A DNA stretch of 8,189 nt, taken from contig JBBRMQ010000199.1 in assembly GCA_038230775.1 (NCBI GenBank), positions 1 to 8,189 of the forward strand. The letters are read 5' to 3'. Source of the stretch: JBBRMQ01 sp038230775 (GTDB lineage: Bacteria > Acidobacteriota > Thermoanaerobaculia > Gp7-AA8). Shown here in pieces: positions 1 through 6,516 of this stretch; position 1 is the first letter of the stretch; each line of letters starts with the position of its first letter. Made by a program: the position numbers and the translations under genes. The notes under the pieces are model-generated. The model did no database searches and had not been told where the DNA came from. It saw only the letters and a program-made list of their open reading frames with translations.

Positions 1-1122
1 AGCGAGCGCATCCCCGACTCGCATCCGAACGACACCGGCATCCCTGACGCGACGCTGCTCTTCTTCGACAACGTCCTGGTGTTCGACCACGTGAAACAGC
101 GGCTCTTCATCATTGCGAACGTGTTCCAGTCCGATCCGCAGGATGCGGACGCGCGCATCGACCGCGCGATCGAAAAGCTCCGCGCGGCGAAGATCGACCT
201 TCTGCCGTTCCCGGACGACGTCGCGCAATCGAGTTTCAAGTCGAACTTCACGCGGCCGGAGTTCGAGCAGGTCGTGCGCGACGCGAAGGAAGAGATCGCG
301 GCCGGCGAGATCTTTCAGATCGTCTTGTCGCAGCGGTGGGAGACCGACTATCCGACCTCCGAGGCGCTGACGTTGTATCGCGCGCTGCGGTCGGTGAACC
401 CGTCGCCGTACATGTTCCTGCTGCGCACCGCGGAGTGCACGCTCGTCGGCGCGTCGCCGGAAATGCTCGTGCGCGTCGATGGCAAGAGCGCGGAGACGCG
501 GCCGATCGCCGGCACGCGCTGGCGCGGGAAGACGCCAGACGAGGACGCGGAGATCGAACGGTCTCTGGTCGCCGACCCGAAAGAAAACGCCGAACACCTC
601 ATGCTCGTCGACCTCGGCCGCAACGACCTTGGGCGCGTCTCGAAAAGCGGGTCGGTCGAGGTGAAGAATTTCTGCCACGTCGAGAAGTACAGCCACGTGA
701 TGCATCTGGTGACCGACGTGCATAGCGAGCTGCGCGACGACTGCACCGCGGTCGATCTTTTTCTGGCCGCATTTCCCGCCGGCACGCTGAGCGGCGCGCC
801 GAAGATTCGCGCGATGGAGCTCATCGATCGCTTCGAGAAGTCGCGCCGCGGCCCTTACGGCGGGGCAATCTGCTACTTCGGGTTCTCCGGCAATCTCGAC
901 TCGTGCATCACGATCCGGACCGTGGTGCTGACGAACGATCGCGCCTACGTGCAGGCGGGAGCGGGAATCGTGTACGACTCCGATCCCGCTGCCGAGTACG
1001 ACGAGTGCGTGAACAAGGCGGCGGCGACCGAGAAGGCGATCAACCTTGCGAAGGCGATGCTGCTTGAGAATCGAAGCGCACACGCTCGAAGCCAAGGGTA
1101 TGGAGGAGCTCCGCAATCCTGA
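1..1122 (+). CDS. trpE: Anthranilate synthase component I, 5'-truncated by the window edge
   Basis: Converts chorismate plus glutamine-derived ammonia to anthranilate, the first committed step of tryptophan synthesis, in the cytoplasm with the TrpG glutaminase. The frame is open from base 1, so the 373 visible residues are the C-terminal chorismate-binding part; the GTG at 79 is internal, not a start. Motifs seen, numbered from the first visible residue: ETRPIAGTR (165-173), AEHLMLVDLGRND (197-209), HVMHLVTDV, PAGTLSGAPKIRAMELID (259-276), ITIRT near 303-307, and EYDECVNKA near the end, which carries a Glu expected to bind magnesium. The LLES-type tryptophan feedback site lies upstream and cannot be judged. 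The product ends with about 15 residues beyond the usual family end (HARSQGYGGAPQS), inside an 83-bp tail-to-tail overlap with the DUF4230 gene. No trpG follows. The bare fragment could be confused with PabB or isochorismate synthase, but the motif set and an FFDNVLVFDHVKQR-like segment favour TrpE. Confidence 0.95.
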   Translation, partial: SERIPDSHPNDTGIPDATLLFFDNVLVFDHVKQRLFIIANVFQSDPQDADARIDRAIEKLRAAKIDLLPFPDDVAQSSFKSNFTRPEFEQVVRDAKEEIAAGEIFQIVLSQRWETDYPTSEALTLYRALRSVNPSPYMFLLRTAECTLVGASPEMLVRVDGKSAETRPIAGTRWRGKTPDEDAEIERSLVADPKENAEHLMLVDLGRNDLGRVSKSGSVEVKNFCHVEKYSHVMHLVTDVHSELRDDCTAVDLFLAAFPAGTLSGAPKIRAMELIDRFEKSRRGPYGGAICYFGFSGNLDSCITIRTVVLTNDRAYVQAGAGIVYDSDPAAEYDECVNKAAATEKAINLAKAMLLENRSAHARSQGYGGAPQS

Positions 1123-1672
1123 GCTCGCCGTTGCGCGCGGCAAGTTCGAGGACTCCCTTCCGCATCGCTTCGTTGCGGATGGCCTGCTCGGCGTATTGAC
1201 GAGCGCGTCCCTCGAGCTGGGGATCGGCTTTGCGGAACCATCCTGTGTCGCGCGATACGACGTGCGTCTCCCGGTTGTCGACGCGGCTGACGAGAATCTG
1301 CGAGGCCGGCAGCTTGAGGACGATCGTTCCGTTCGGCTCCCGGCGGACGTCGGTGTCCTTCAATGTCGCCAGGTCCATCCCGGCGATGACGTCCCCCGCG
1401 GAGTAGAGCGTGAGCTGATCGCCGGCCAGTCCGTTCGGGATGTATTCGTACGTCTGGCTGATGGTGCCGACATGGACGACGTGCATCGTTGCCGTTTCCA
1501 GCCGGTTGAGCGACCGCACTCGCGTGACGAGGGTGCCGAGGTCGATCTCCTTCTCCTGCGGTGACTTAATGGCGGTAACCAGGCCGCGAGTCTCGCGCAG
1601 AACGCCCCACAACGCCACGAGGATGACCGCGCCGAGGAGGAGCCCGAGGAGCGTGACGGTGCGGCGGCGCAT
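1040..1672 (-). CDS. DUF4230 domain protein, membrane-anchored
   Basis: A 210-residue protein of unknown function. Residues 1-6 are basic (MRRRTV) and 7-24 form one hydrophobic helix, giving an N-in signal anchor with the rest outside the cytoplasm. The body fits the DUF4230 family as I remember it: a strand-rich region from about 46, GDVIAGMDLATL (93-104), IVLKLPASQILVSRVD (117-132), then a helical part from about 150 (GRARQYAEQAIRNEA) ending in AELLHTLGFERVRF, the usual family end. The start is the ATG at 1672-1670; there is no strong Shine-Dalgarno, only a weak AGG some distance upstream. A candidate promoter lies 40-70 bp upstream. Its last 28 codons are antisense to the end of trpE, an unusually long convergent overlap. 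The + strand frame across 1046-1564 is an Arg/Asp/Val-rich shadow. Family membership is fairly sure; function is unknown. Confidence 0.85.
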   Translation of the reverse strand: MRRRTVTLLGLLLGAVILVALWGVLRETRGLVTAIKSPQEKEIDLGTLVTRVRSLNRLETATMHVVHVGTISQTYEYIPNGLAGDQLTLYSAGDVIAGMDLATLKDTDVRREPNGTIVLKLPASQILVSRVDNRETHVVSRDTGWFRKADPQLEGRARQYAEQAIRNEAMRKGVLELAARNGELRIAELLHTLGFERVRFDSQAASPSQG

Positions 1673-1713
1673 GGCGGGGTTGGCAACCTGTGACGATGAC
1701 GTGAAATTCTGCT

Positions 1714-1743
1714 ATTCTCTCGGCTCACCCCGGTAGGTTTCAA
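1714..1743 (-). promoter_or_regulatory. Candidate sigma70-type promoter for the DUF4230 gene
   Basis: Read on the - strand, TTGAAA (1743-1738, 5/6 match to TTGACA) is followed after 18 bp by GAGAAT (1719-1714, 4/6 match to TATAAT). The -10 box ends about 41 bp before the DUF4230 ATG, leaving a short leader. It is the only AT-richer patch in this gap and lies just outside repeat element A. This is pattern matching only. Confidence 0.35.
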
Positions 1744-1790
1744 GGAAGCGGTTTAGAGCTCGATCCCGACTCCTTCTGCTAGGTGTGCGA

Positions 1791-1925
1791 CCCCTCACCC
1801 GGCCTTCGGCCACCCTCTCCCCGCAAACGGGCCGAGGGGTAACAAAGAACCCTTGCGCCGAGAACTCAATTCGTTGTCCTTCGCCCCGCTTGCGGGGAGA
1901 AGGTGCCCGAAGGGCGGATGAGGGG
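1791..1925. repeat. Dispersed inverted-repeat element, family A, copy 1
   Basis: A left arm at 1791-1824 (begins CCCCTCACCCGGCC) and a right arm at 1892-1925 (ends GGCGGATGAGGGG) are inverted copies with 30 of 34 positions matching, around a 67-bp centre. The left arm occurs again without change at 4700-4733. Each arm also contains a small hairpin: GGCC-TTC-GGCC at 1801-1811 and GCCC-GAA-GGGC at 1905-1915. The element fills most of the gap between the DUF4230 promoter and the stop of the unrecognised gene at 1933, only 7 bp away. It resembles the dispersed CCCTCA...CTCTCCCC intergenic repeats seen in many GC-rich genomes (from memory). No coding potential is seen. Confidence 0.8.
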
Positions 1926-1932
1926 CACCCAC

Positions 1933-2961
1933 CTACACTCCCGCATCGCGCCGCAATCGCCATTGCTTATCGATGTGATCGGCGAAGGCTGACCGTCCCG
2001 ACTCGAGCCAATCGGTCAGCACATCGACGCTGATCTCGTCGAGCGCCTCGACGATGGACAAGCTCGCCGCTTGCGCGATGCGCTCGATGGGCTTGTCGAG
2101 CTGAGCCACGGCGCGGGCGGATCGCGCGATGCGGGTGGCGAGCTCGACATCATGCTTGAGCGCGATCATTCGCGTCGCGGCGAGCATCAGCAGGATCGCG
2201 CCGTTCCAGTTCGACTTCTCGTCCCATCGCGGCGGAACGACGAAGTCGGCAAGCGTCATCTCGTGCGCCAGCGCGGCGATGTGTCTCTCGGTCGCGATCG
2301 AGAGCGGTTCCAGATCGGCGTGAAAGAGCATCTCGTAGCTCTCGTCGTCGAGGGTCATCGACTGCGCGAGCGCCTTGCGCGCTGTGGCGTCGACGTCGAC
2401 AGGCAGCGCCCCGAGAAAGCGCGCGCCATGCTGCTGAGCGGAGCGAGCCAGGCGATCGAGAGCGGCCAGATCGGTGGTCACCGGAAAAATGACGGGGACC
2501 ACGACGCCCCATCGGCGGCCGCTCGCTTCCTGGAACAGGCGCTCGATGCGATCGAAATCGAGAGGCCAGGCGCTGACGATCGTGTAGGCATCGGCCGCGG
2601 GCAGCGCGTGCGTGACGAGTTGCATGGCGTTCGGCGCCATGCGGAGCGCGTCCTCTCCGCGGCGGTAAATCACCTCCGTCCACTCCGCGGCGTCGATCAG
2701 CACCGGCGAGCGGGGCGCGTCCGTGAGCGTGTCTTCGCTGACGACGCACTCCACGCGATCGGCGCCCGAGGCGTGAAGGTCGATGTAATCGATCGCCACC
2801 GGCGATGCCCGCCGCGGTCCATACGGCGCGATGACCGTCGCGGCCCAGTACGGCGGCTCCGGAGACGAGAAACGCTGCATGCGCAGCGGCGGCGCTTTGC
2901 GATAGAGAATCAACGCGGTGTCGTCACGAGCATAGAGAGCGGCCGGGTACCGCACACCCAC
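1933..2961 (-). CDS. Hypothetical protein, 342 residues, family not recognised
   Basis: I do not recognise this family. The protein is soluble-looking: no signal peptide or clear membrane segment. Alternating hydrophobic strands and helices, notably WGVVVPVIFPVTTDLAALD (151-169) followed by a helix and RFLGALPVDVD (181-191), suggest an alpha/beta fold, perhaps barrel-like. From about 225 it is mostly helical, with tryptophans at 246, 252, 318 and 334 and the phrase LTDWLESGRSAFADH (315-329). The first start in frame is GTG at 2961-2959, with AAGGA 5 bp upstream. Both lie in or beside the arm of repeat element B, and the frame is closed by TAG at 2976-2974. ATG at 2880 (residue 28) has no Shine-Dalgarno. 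It is on the ribDE strand, 101 bp after ribE, but the hairpin between them makes operon membership uncertain. That the frame is real is supported by natural-looking composition; the opposite-strand frame (2071-2988) is a typical Arg/Asp/Val-rich shadow. Confidence 0.7.
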   Translation of the reverse strand: MGVRYPAALYARDDTALILYRKAPPLRMQRFSSPEPPYWAATVIAPYGPRRASPVAIDYIDLHASGADRVECVVSEDTLTDAPRSPVLIDAAEWTEVIYRRGEDALRMAPNAMQLVTHALPAADAYTIVSAWPLDFDRIERLFQEASGRRWGVVVPVIFPVTTDLAALDRLARSAQQHGARFLGALPVDVDATARKALAQSMTLDDESYEMLFHADLEPLSIATERHIAALAHEMTLADFVVPPRWDEKSNWNGAILLMLAATRMIALKHDVELATRIARSARAVAQLDKPIERIAQAASLSIVEALDEISVDVLTDWLESGRSAFADHIDKQWRLRRDAGV

Positions 2962-3043
2962 ACCGGTCCTTCGCTACGCTCAGGATGACATCGTAGCGCA
3001 GCGCACTGCTGTCATCCCGAGCGTAGCGAGGGACCGGTGTGGG
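2957..3043. repeat. Inverted repeat element, family B (34-bp arms, 19-bp loop)
   Basis: Arms at 2957-2990 (begins CCCACACCGGTCC) and 3010-3043 (ends GGACCGGTGTGGG) are inverted copies with 32 of 34 positions matching; the loop is 2991-3009. It can form a very stable hairpin on either strand. There is no T-tract on either side, so it is not a standard intrinsic terminator, though it may weaken transcription from ribE into the next gene. The sequence GTCATCCCGAGCGTAGCGAG matches, from memory, a kind of intergenic repeat dispersed in many bacterial phyla. Its left arm overlaps the first codon of the 342-residue gene. Confidence 0.85.
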
Positions 3044-3062
3044 AGGGCGGCTCGAACGATGG

Positions 3063-3671
3063 TCATGGCGCCAACGCGGCTTTCACGTAGGGTGCGGCGA
3101 GGTTGCGGACGTACTTGGCGATGATGTCGAACTCCAGGTTCATGCCGTCGCCGATGCGCGCCGTGCCGAGCGTCGTACGTCGCAGCGTCTCGGGAATCAA
3201 TGCCGCGGCGAAGCTCGAGACATCGGGATCGACGACCGTGAGTGAGACGCCGTCGACGGCGATCGATCCCTTGTTCACGATCAGCGTGGCGTAATCGCCG
3301 GGGAAGCTCCAGCGATAGACGGCGAAGTCTCCTTCCGACGTGATGGACATGAGTGTGCCGACCGCGTCGACGTGGCCCTGCACGATGTGACCGCCGAGGC
3401 GGTCACCCATCGCGAGCGATCGCTCGATGTTGACGCGTGCGCCGTTCCCGAGGCGAGCGAGGGTCGTGCGGGCGAGCGTTTCGTTGGACACGTCGGCGCT
3501 CACCGCGCCCGCGCCCTTCGCGAACACCGTCAGGCAGACTCCGTTGACCGCGACGCTTTCGCCATCCACGAAGGGTTCGTCATCGGTGGTCGAGATGCGG
3601 AGCCGCGCACCGAATTCGCGCCGCTCGCACGCATCGATGACACCGCTATGCTGGATGATTCCGGTGAACAT
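3063..3671 (-). CDS. ribE: Riboflavin synthase, alpha subunit type
   Basis: Catalyses the dismutation of two 6,7-dimethyl-8-ribityllumazine molecules to riboflavin, the last step of the pathway, as a cytoplasmic trimer. The 202 residues match the usual length. It opens with the family signature MFTGII and has two lumazine-binding barrels. The first, about 1-95, contains GESVAVNGVCLTV (37-49, with the conserved Cys47). The second starts at GHIVQGHVD (94-102) and contains KGSIAVDGVSLTVV (134-147). The C-terminal stretch NLEFDIIAKYV (178-188) precedes the trimer helix. The ATG at 3671-3669 directly follows the ribD stop with no gap, so translation is probably coupled; no strong Shine-Dalgarno is visible in the end of ribD. 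The same enzyme is called ribC in some naming schemes. Very secure assignment. Confidence 0.97.
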   Translation of the reverse strand: MFTGIIQHSGVIDACERREFGARLRISTTDDEPFVDGESVAVNGVCLTVFAKGAGAVSADVSNETLARTTLARLGNGARVNIERSLAMGDRLGGHIVQGHVDAVGTLMSITSEGDFAVYRWSFPGDYATLIVNKGSIAVDGVSLTVVDPDVSSFAAALIPETLRRTTLGTARIGDGMNLEFDIIAKYVRNLAAPYVKAALAP

Positions 3672-4679
3672 TCAGGGGTACGCCGTGATCATCAGATTGC
3701 CGCCGACGATCTCGACGCGATCAAACCGGAACGAATACGCGTCTGTCAATCGACGCGCCGGGTCGCCGCTGAAAATCGAAGGCGCCTCCGCGCCGCCGAC
3801 GATCATCGGCGCGACGAATGCGATCATCTTCTGCCACAAGCGGCGGCGGATGATCTCCGCGTGCAGCATCGCGCCACCTTCGACGATGACCGACTGCACG
3901 CCGCGCTGATAGAGATCGCGAAATAGCTGCTCGAGATCGACGTCGTCCTTCACGTGCATCGTGTTGCCGCCGTCAGTCAGGACGCGCGAGGTTGACGGAA
4001 CAACATGATCGCGGTCGAGCACGATGCGGCACCACGGCGTGATCGACCGATTCCAGCCGAGACGCCGCGTGAGATGCGGATCGTCATCGCGCACCGTGCC
4101 GCCTCCAGCGAGAATCGCGTCGTGCTCTTCACGCAGTTCGAGGCTTCGCTGCCGCGCAGCCTCGCTCGTGATCCACTTGCTGTCGCGATCCACGGTCGCC
4201 AGCTTGCCGTCGAACGTCATGCCGGCCTTGAGCAGCACGAACGGACGCTCCTGCGTCACGGCGTAGATGAATTTCTCGTTCAACCGCCGCGCGTCGTCTT
4301 CCAGAACGCCGACCACCACTTCGACGCCGGCGGACCGCAGGCGCTCGATGCCTTTGCCGTTGACGATGTGATGCGGATCGCTCATCGCGACGACCACGCG
4401 CTTGATGCCCGCCGACAGAATGACGTCGGTGCAGGGAGGCGTGCGGCCGTGGTGAACGCACGGCTCAAGCGTCACGTACATCGTGGTGCCGAGCGGGTTC
4501 TCGCAGGACTGGATCGCTTTGACTTCGGCGTGCGGCTCACCGGCGCGGAGGTGGAAGCCCTCGCCGGCGATCGCGTCGTCGCGAACGAGCACGCAGCCCA
4601 CCATCGGGTTGGGACTCACTGAAAAGCGGCCGCGCTCCGCCAGCTCGAGCGCGCGGCGCATGAACTGCTCGTCATTCAC
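3672..4679 (-). CDS. ribD: Bifunctional riboflavin biosynthesis deaminase/reductase
   Basis: Carries out the second and third steps of riboflavin synthesis: deamination of the diaminopyrimidine ribosylamino phosphate, then NADPH-dependent reduction of the ribosyl side chain. The deaminase domain, about 1-145, shows the zinc site H50-A-E52 and PCVHHGRTPPC with C74 and C83; E52 is the expected proton carrier. SPNPMVGCV (22-30) and GKGIERLRSAG (108-118) are also family motifs. The reductase domain, about 146-335, has KAGMTFDGKLA (151-161), KWITSEAAR (168-176), a HDAILAGGGTVRDDDPHLT segment and VEGGAMLH. The start is GTG at 4679-4677; the next in-frame ATG (residue 7) would cut into the first helix. 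There is no Shine-Dalgarno, and a TACAAT box sits 7 bp upstream. Length (335) is slightly below the usual 350-370, but both domains look complete. ribE follows without a gap. Confidence 0.96.
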   Translation of the reverse strand: MNDEQFMRRALELAERGRFSVSPNPMVGCVLVRDDAIAGEGFHLRAGEPHAEVKAIQSCENPLGTTMYVTLEPCVHHGRTPPCTDVILSAGIKRVVVAMSDPHHIVNGKGIERLRSAGVEVVVGVLEDDARRLNEKFIYAVTQERPFVLLKAGMTFDGKLATVDRDSKWITSEAARQRSLELREEHDAILAGGGTVRDDDPHLTRRLGWNRSITPWCRIVLDRDHVVPSTSRVLTDGGNTMHVKDDVDLEQLFRDLYQRGVQSVIVEGGAMLHAEIIRRRLWQKMIAFVAPMIVGGAEAPSIFSGDPARRLTDAYSFRFDRVEIVGGNLMITAYP

Positions 4680-4686
4680 GCGCGCG

Positions 4687-4692
4687 ATTGTA
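4687..4692 (-). promoter_or_regulatory. Candidate -10 box giving a leaderless ribD transcript
   Basis: On the - strand, TACAAT (5/6 match to TATAAT) ends 7 bp before the GTG start of ribD, so transcription would begin at or next to the start codon. No Shine-Dalgarno is present in the 20 bp before that codon, which fits a leaderless message. No -35 match appears at the right distance, which falls within repeat element A copy 2. Short and unverified. Confidence 0.4.
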
Positions 4693-4699
4693 GCGGTTG

Positions 4700-4790
4700 C
4701 CCCTCACCCGGCCTTCGGCCACCCTCTCCCCGCTGCGCGGGGCGAGGGCCCAATAGGCCTTCTCCCCGCCGCGAAGCGCGGATGAAGGCT
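4700..4790. repeat. Dispersed repeat element, family A, copy 2
   Basis: Bases 4700-4733 are identical over 34 bp, in the same orientation, to the left arm of copy 1 (1791-1824). The right side differs: CCCTCTCCCCGC (4722-4733) pairs with GCGGGGCGAGGG (4737-4748) across a 3-bp loop with one mismatch, and the 3' end keeps only GCGCGGATGAAGG of the right arm (4776-4788). The element occupies nearly the whole gap between the protease stop (4798) and the ribD start (4679). It may act as a transcription break between them, but has no T-tract. No FMN riboswitch-like sequence is seen here. Confidence 0.75.
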
Positions 4791-4797
4791 CGATGCC

Positions 4798-6348
4798 TTA
4801 CGGAACTTTGATGAAGCGGTAGCCGGAGATCGACTGCCGTCCCGGAGACGTCACGTACACGCGAATCGTCTGACCGCTATGGGTCTTGTCGATCGCGGCG
4901 CGGAAGTCCTCCACGCTGTTGATCTTCTGACCGGCCACCTCGCTGATGACATCACCCTCGCTCAGCGCTTCGCCGGCGGGGGAGACTTCCTTCACGCTCG
5001 TCACGACGACACCGTGGAGGTTGTCATCGACGCCGTAGGTCTGCCGCAGCTGCGGCGTGAGGCTCTGCACCGACATGCCGAGCTTGTTGCGCGCCGGCTG
5101 TCCGGCATCAGGCGTGTCCTTGGTCGTGTTGTTCTCGGCGACTTCGTTGCGCTCAGCGGTTGTTGCGGTGAGCGTGCGACGCCCGCCGTCGCGGATGACG
5201 GTAACGTTCACCTTCGCGCCGACCGGCAGATACGAGATGTAGTCGATCAGGTCGCGGTTGGTGTTGACCTTGTGGCTGTCGACTTCGACGATGACGTCGC
5301 CGGGCTTGATGCCCGCCTTCGACGCCGGCTTGCCGTCCTCCACCGTCTGCACGAGCGCGCCACGCGCCTCGGACAAGCTGAAGCCGGCCTTCACGTCGTC
5401 GGTCACCGGCACGATGCCCATGCCGAGGTAGCCGCGCGTGACCTTGCCGCTCTTGAGCTGGTTGAGAATCCGCTTCGCGGTATTGATCGGGGTGGCAAAG
5501 CCGAGGCCCTGCGCGCCGCCGCCGCGGATCGCGGTGTTGATGCCGACGACCTCGCCGTTGATGTTGAGGAGCGGCCCGCCAGAGTTGCCGAAGTTGATCG
5601 CGGCATCGGTCTGGATGAAGTTCTCGAAGGACTGCGTCTCTTTGCTGAGGCCGAGAGCGCGGCCTTTCGCGGAGACAACGCCGACCGTCAGCGTGTTCTC
5701 GAACTGGAACGGGTTGCCGATGGCGATCGCCCAGTCACCCTTGCGGATGCGGTCGGAGTCGCCGAGGGGAACGTTCGGCAGGCCTTCCGCGTCGATCTTC
5801 AAGAGGGCGATGTCGGTTGCCGGATCGCGCCCGATGATTTTCGCGGAGACGGTGTGACCGCCGTTGCCATCGGAGTCGGCGCCGTAGTGAACGTCGACCT
5901 TGGTGGCGCCGTCGACGACGTGGTTGTTTGTCAGGATGTAGCCGTCGGGCGAGATGATGAAGCCGGAGCCGCCGCTGCGCTGGGCGTGCTCGTCGTCATC
6001 GCTGCCGTCGCCGGGAGTGGTTCCCTGCGGGCGGCGCTGTCCGCGACCGCTTTGCGGATCGGGGAAGAAGAATTCGAACGGATCGATGCCCGTCCCCCGA
6101 CGCCGATCGGCCGTCTTGACCACCTCGGTCGAGGTGATGGAGACCACCGCGGGGGCAACGCGCGAGGCGATGTCCGCGAAGGAGGGGATGGTCACCGTCG
6201 CTACTGCGCCCGAGCTCGTCTGGATGGGCGCCGTCTGCGCGTTGGACTTGCGCATCATGCCGAGGTCGGCGCTGATGATGACGCCGAACGCAACCGACGC
6301 GACGATGATCGCGATCATGGATAGAAAGCGTTTGCTGCGTGAGTTCAT
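4798..6348 (-). CDS. degP: Do/HtrA family serine endoprotease (DegP-like), two PDZ domains
   Basis: An envelope quality-control protease and chaperone that degrades misfolded proteins outside the inner membrane. The 516 residues begin with a basic start and a hydrophobic helix (about 8-26), followed by SNAQTA near 35-40, a possible signal peptidase site; it could also stay as an anchor. The trypsin-like domain, about 55-300, carries the full triad: H143 in NNHVVDG, D179 in DPATDIALLKID, and S256 in GNSGGPL. Residues 80-125 are a hydrophilic LA-type loop with DPFEFFFPDP followed by a Gly/Asp/Arg-rich stretch. PDZ1 spans about 306-395 (GYLGMGI, KPGDVIVEVD) and PDZ2 about 422-512 (LGMSVQ, LSEGDVISEVAGQ). 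ATG at 6348-6346 has AGGAG 10 bp upstream. Composition, length and layout fit Do proteases; DegQ or MucD would be equally fair names. The 481-residue open frame on the opposite strand is a GC-driven shadow. Confidence 0.96.
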   Translation of the reverse strand: MNSRSKRFLSMIAIIVASVAFGVIISADLGMMRKSNAQTAPIQTSSGAVATVTIPSFADIASRVAPAVVSITSTEVVKTADRRRGTGIDPFEFFFPDPQSGRGQRRPQGTTPGDGSDDDEHAQRSGGSGFIISPDGYILTNNHVVDGATKVDVHYGADSDGNGGHTVSAKIIGRDPATDIALLKIDAEGLPNVPLGDSDRIRKGDWAIAIGNPFQFENTLTVGVVSAKGRALGLSKETQSFENFIQTDAAINFGNSGGPLLNINGEVVGINTAIRGGGAQGLGFATPINTAKRILNQLKSGKVTRGYLGMGIVPVTDDVKAGFSLSEARGALVQTVEDGKPASKAGIKPGDVIVEVDSHKVNTNRDLIDYISYLPVGAKVNVTVIRDGGRRTLTATTAERNEVAENNTTKDTPDAGQPARNKLGMSVQSLTPQLRQTYGVDDNLHGVVVTSVKEVSPAGEALSEGDVISEVAGQKINSVEDFRAAIDKTHSGQTIRVYVTSPGRQSISGYRFIKVP

Positions 6349-6358
6349 AGGTTTTTTG

Positions 6359-6363
6359 CTCCT
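6359..6363 (-). promoter_or_regulatory. Ribosome binding site of the Do protease gene
   Basis: AGGAG on the - strand, 10 bp before the ATG at 6348, separated by an A-rich spacer. It supports that start. It is worth noting because ribD and pfkA in this window lack such a site. Confidence 0.75.
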
Positions 6364-6422
6364 GTTGGGGAAACGCAGGCCGCGGCGTCAAGATTCTCTC
6401 CGCCGTTGTGCTTCCGAGTCTA

Positions 6423-6433
6423 CGTCTGAGACG
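6423..6433. promoter_or_regulatory. Short perfect palindrome upstream of the protease gene
   Basis: CGTCTGAGACG has 5-bp arms around a central G and lies about 75 bp before the protease start, between the terminator of the upstream gene and the ribosome binding site. A TAGACT sequence overlapping its - strand downstream side could be a -10 box, but no matching -35 was found. It could be an operator; an 11-bp palindrome can also arise by chance. Confidence 0.2.
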
Positions 6434-6460
6434 AGTGTCCTGTTGAAATGTTTCGCACAC

Positions 6461-6488
6461 AAAAAAGGCCCCGCAACCGTGCGGGGCC
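6461..6488 (-). terminator. Rho-independent terminator of the GlsB/YeaQ-type gene
   Basis: On the - strand, GGCCCCGC (6488-6481) pairs perfectly with GCGGGGCC (6474-6467) around a 6-base loop, followed at once by six T (6466-6461). It sits 28 bp after the stop of the small membrane protein gene. This is the only textbook intrinsic terminator in the window, and it separates that gene from the protease gene. Confidence 0.93.
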
Positions 6489-6516
6489 AGGAGCAATGTG
6501 TAGGAGTTGTTGTGGT

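Noticed and set aside
1740..1780. tRNA-like stretch containing AGCTCGATCCCGACTCC
   Set aside because: It only faintly resembles a T-arm; no acceptor stem, anticodon arm or CCA could be fitted on either strand.
2071..2988. 305-residue open frame on the + strand opposite the unrecognised gene
   Set aside because: Its composition (Arg, Asp, Gly, Val, His) is typical of antisense shadows, and it ends inside repeat element B. The - strand frame has a much more natural protein sequence, so I preferred it.
2957..3043. Family B hairpin as an intrinsic terminator of ribE
   Set aside because: The stem is strong but no T-tract follows on either strand, and the sequence fits a dispersed repeat better.
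4680..4797. FMN riboswitch before ribD
   Set aside because: The 118-bp gap is almost entirely repeat element A, and none of the conserved RFN segments is visible.
4879..6324. 481-residue open frame on the + strand opposite the protease gene
   Set aside because: It is fully antisense to a clear Do protease, rich in Arg, Asp, Val and Ala as expected from the complement of a GC-rich gene, and shows no domain.
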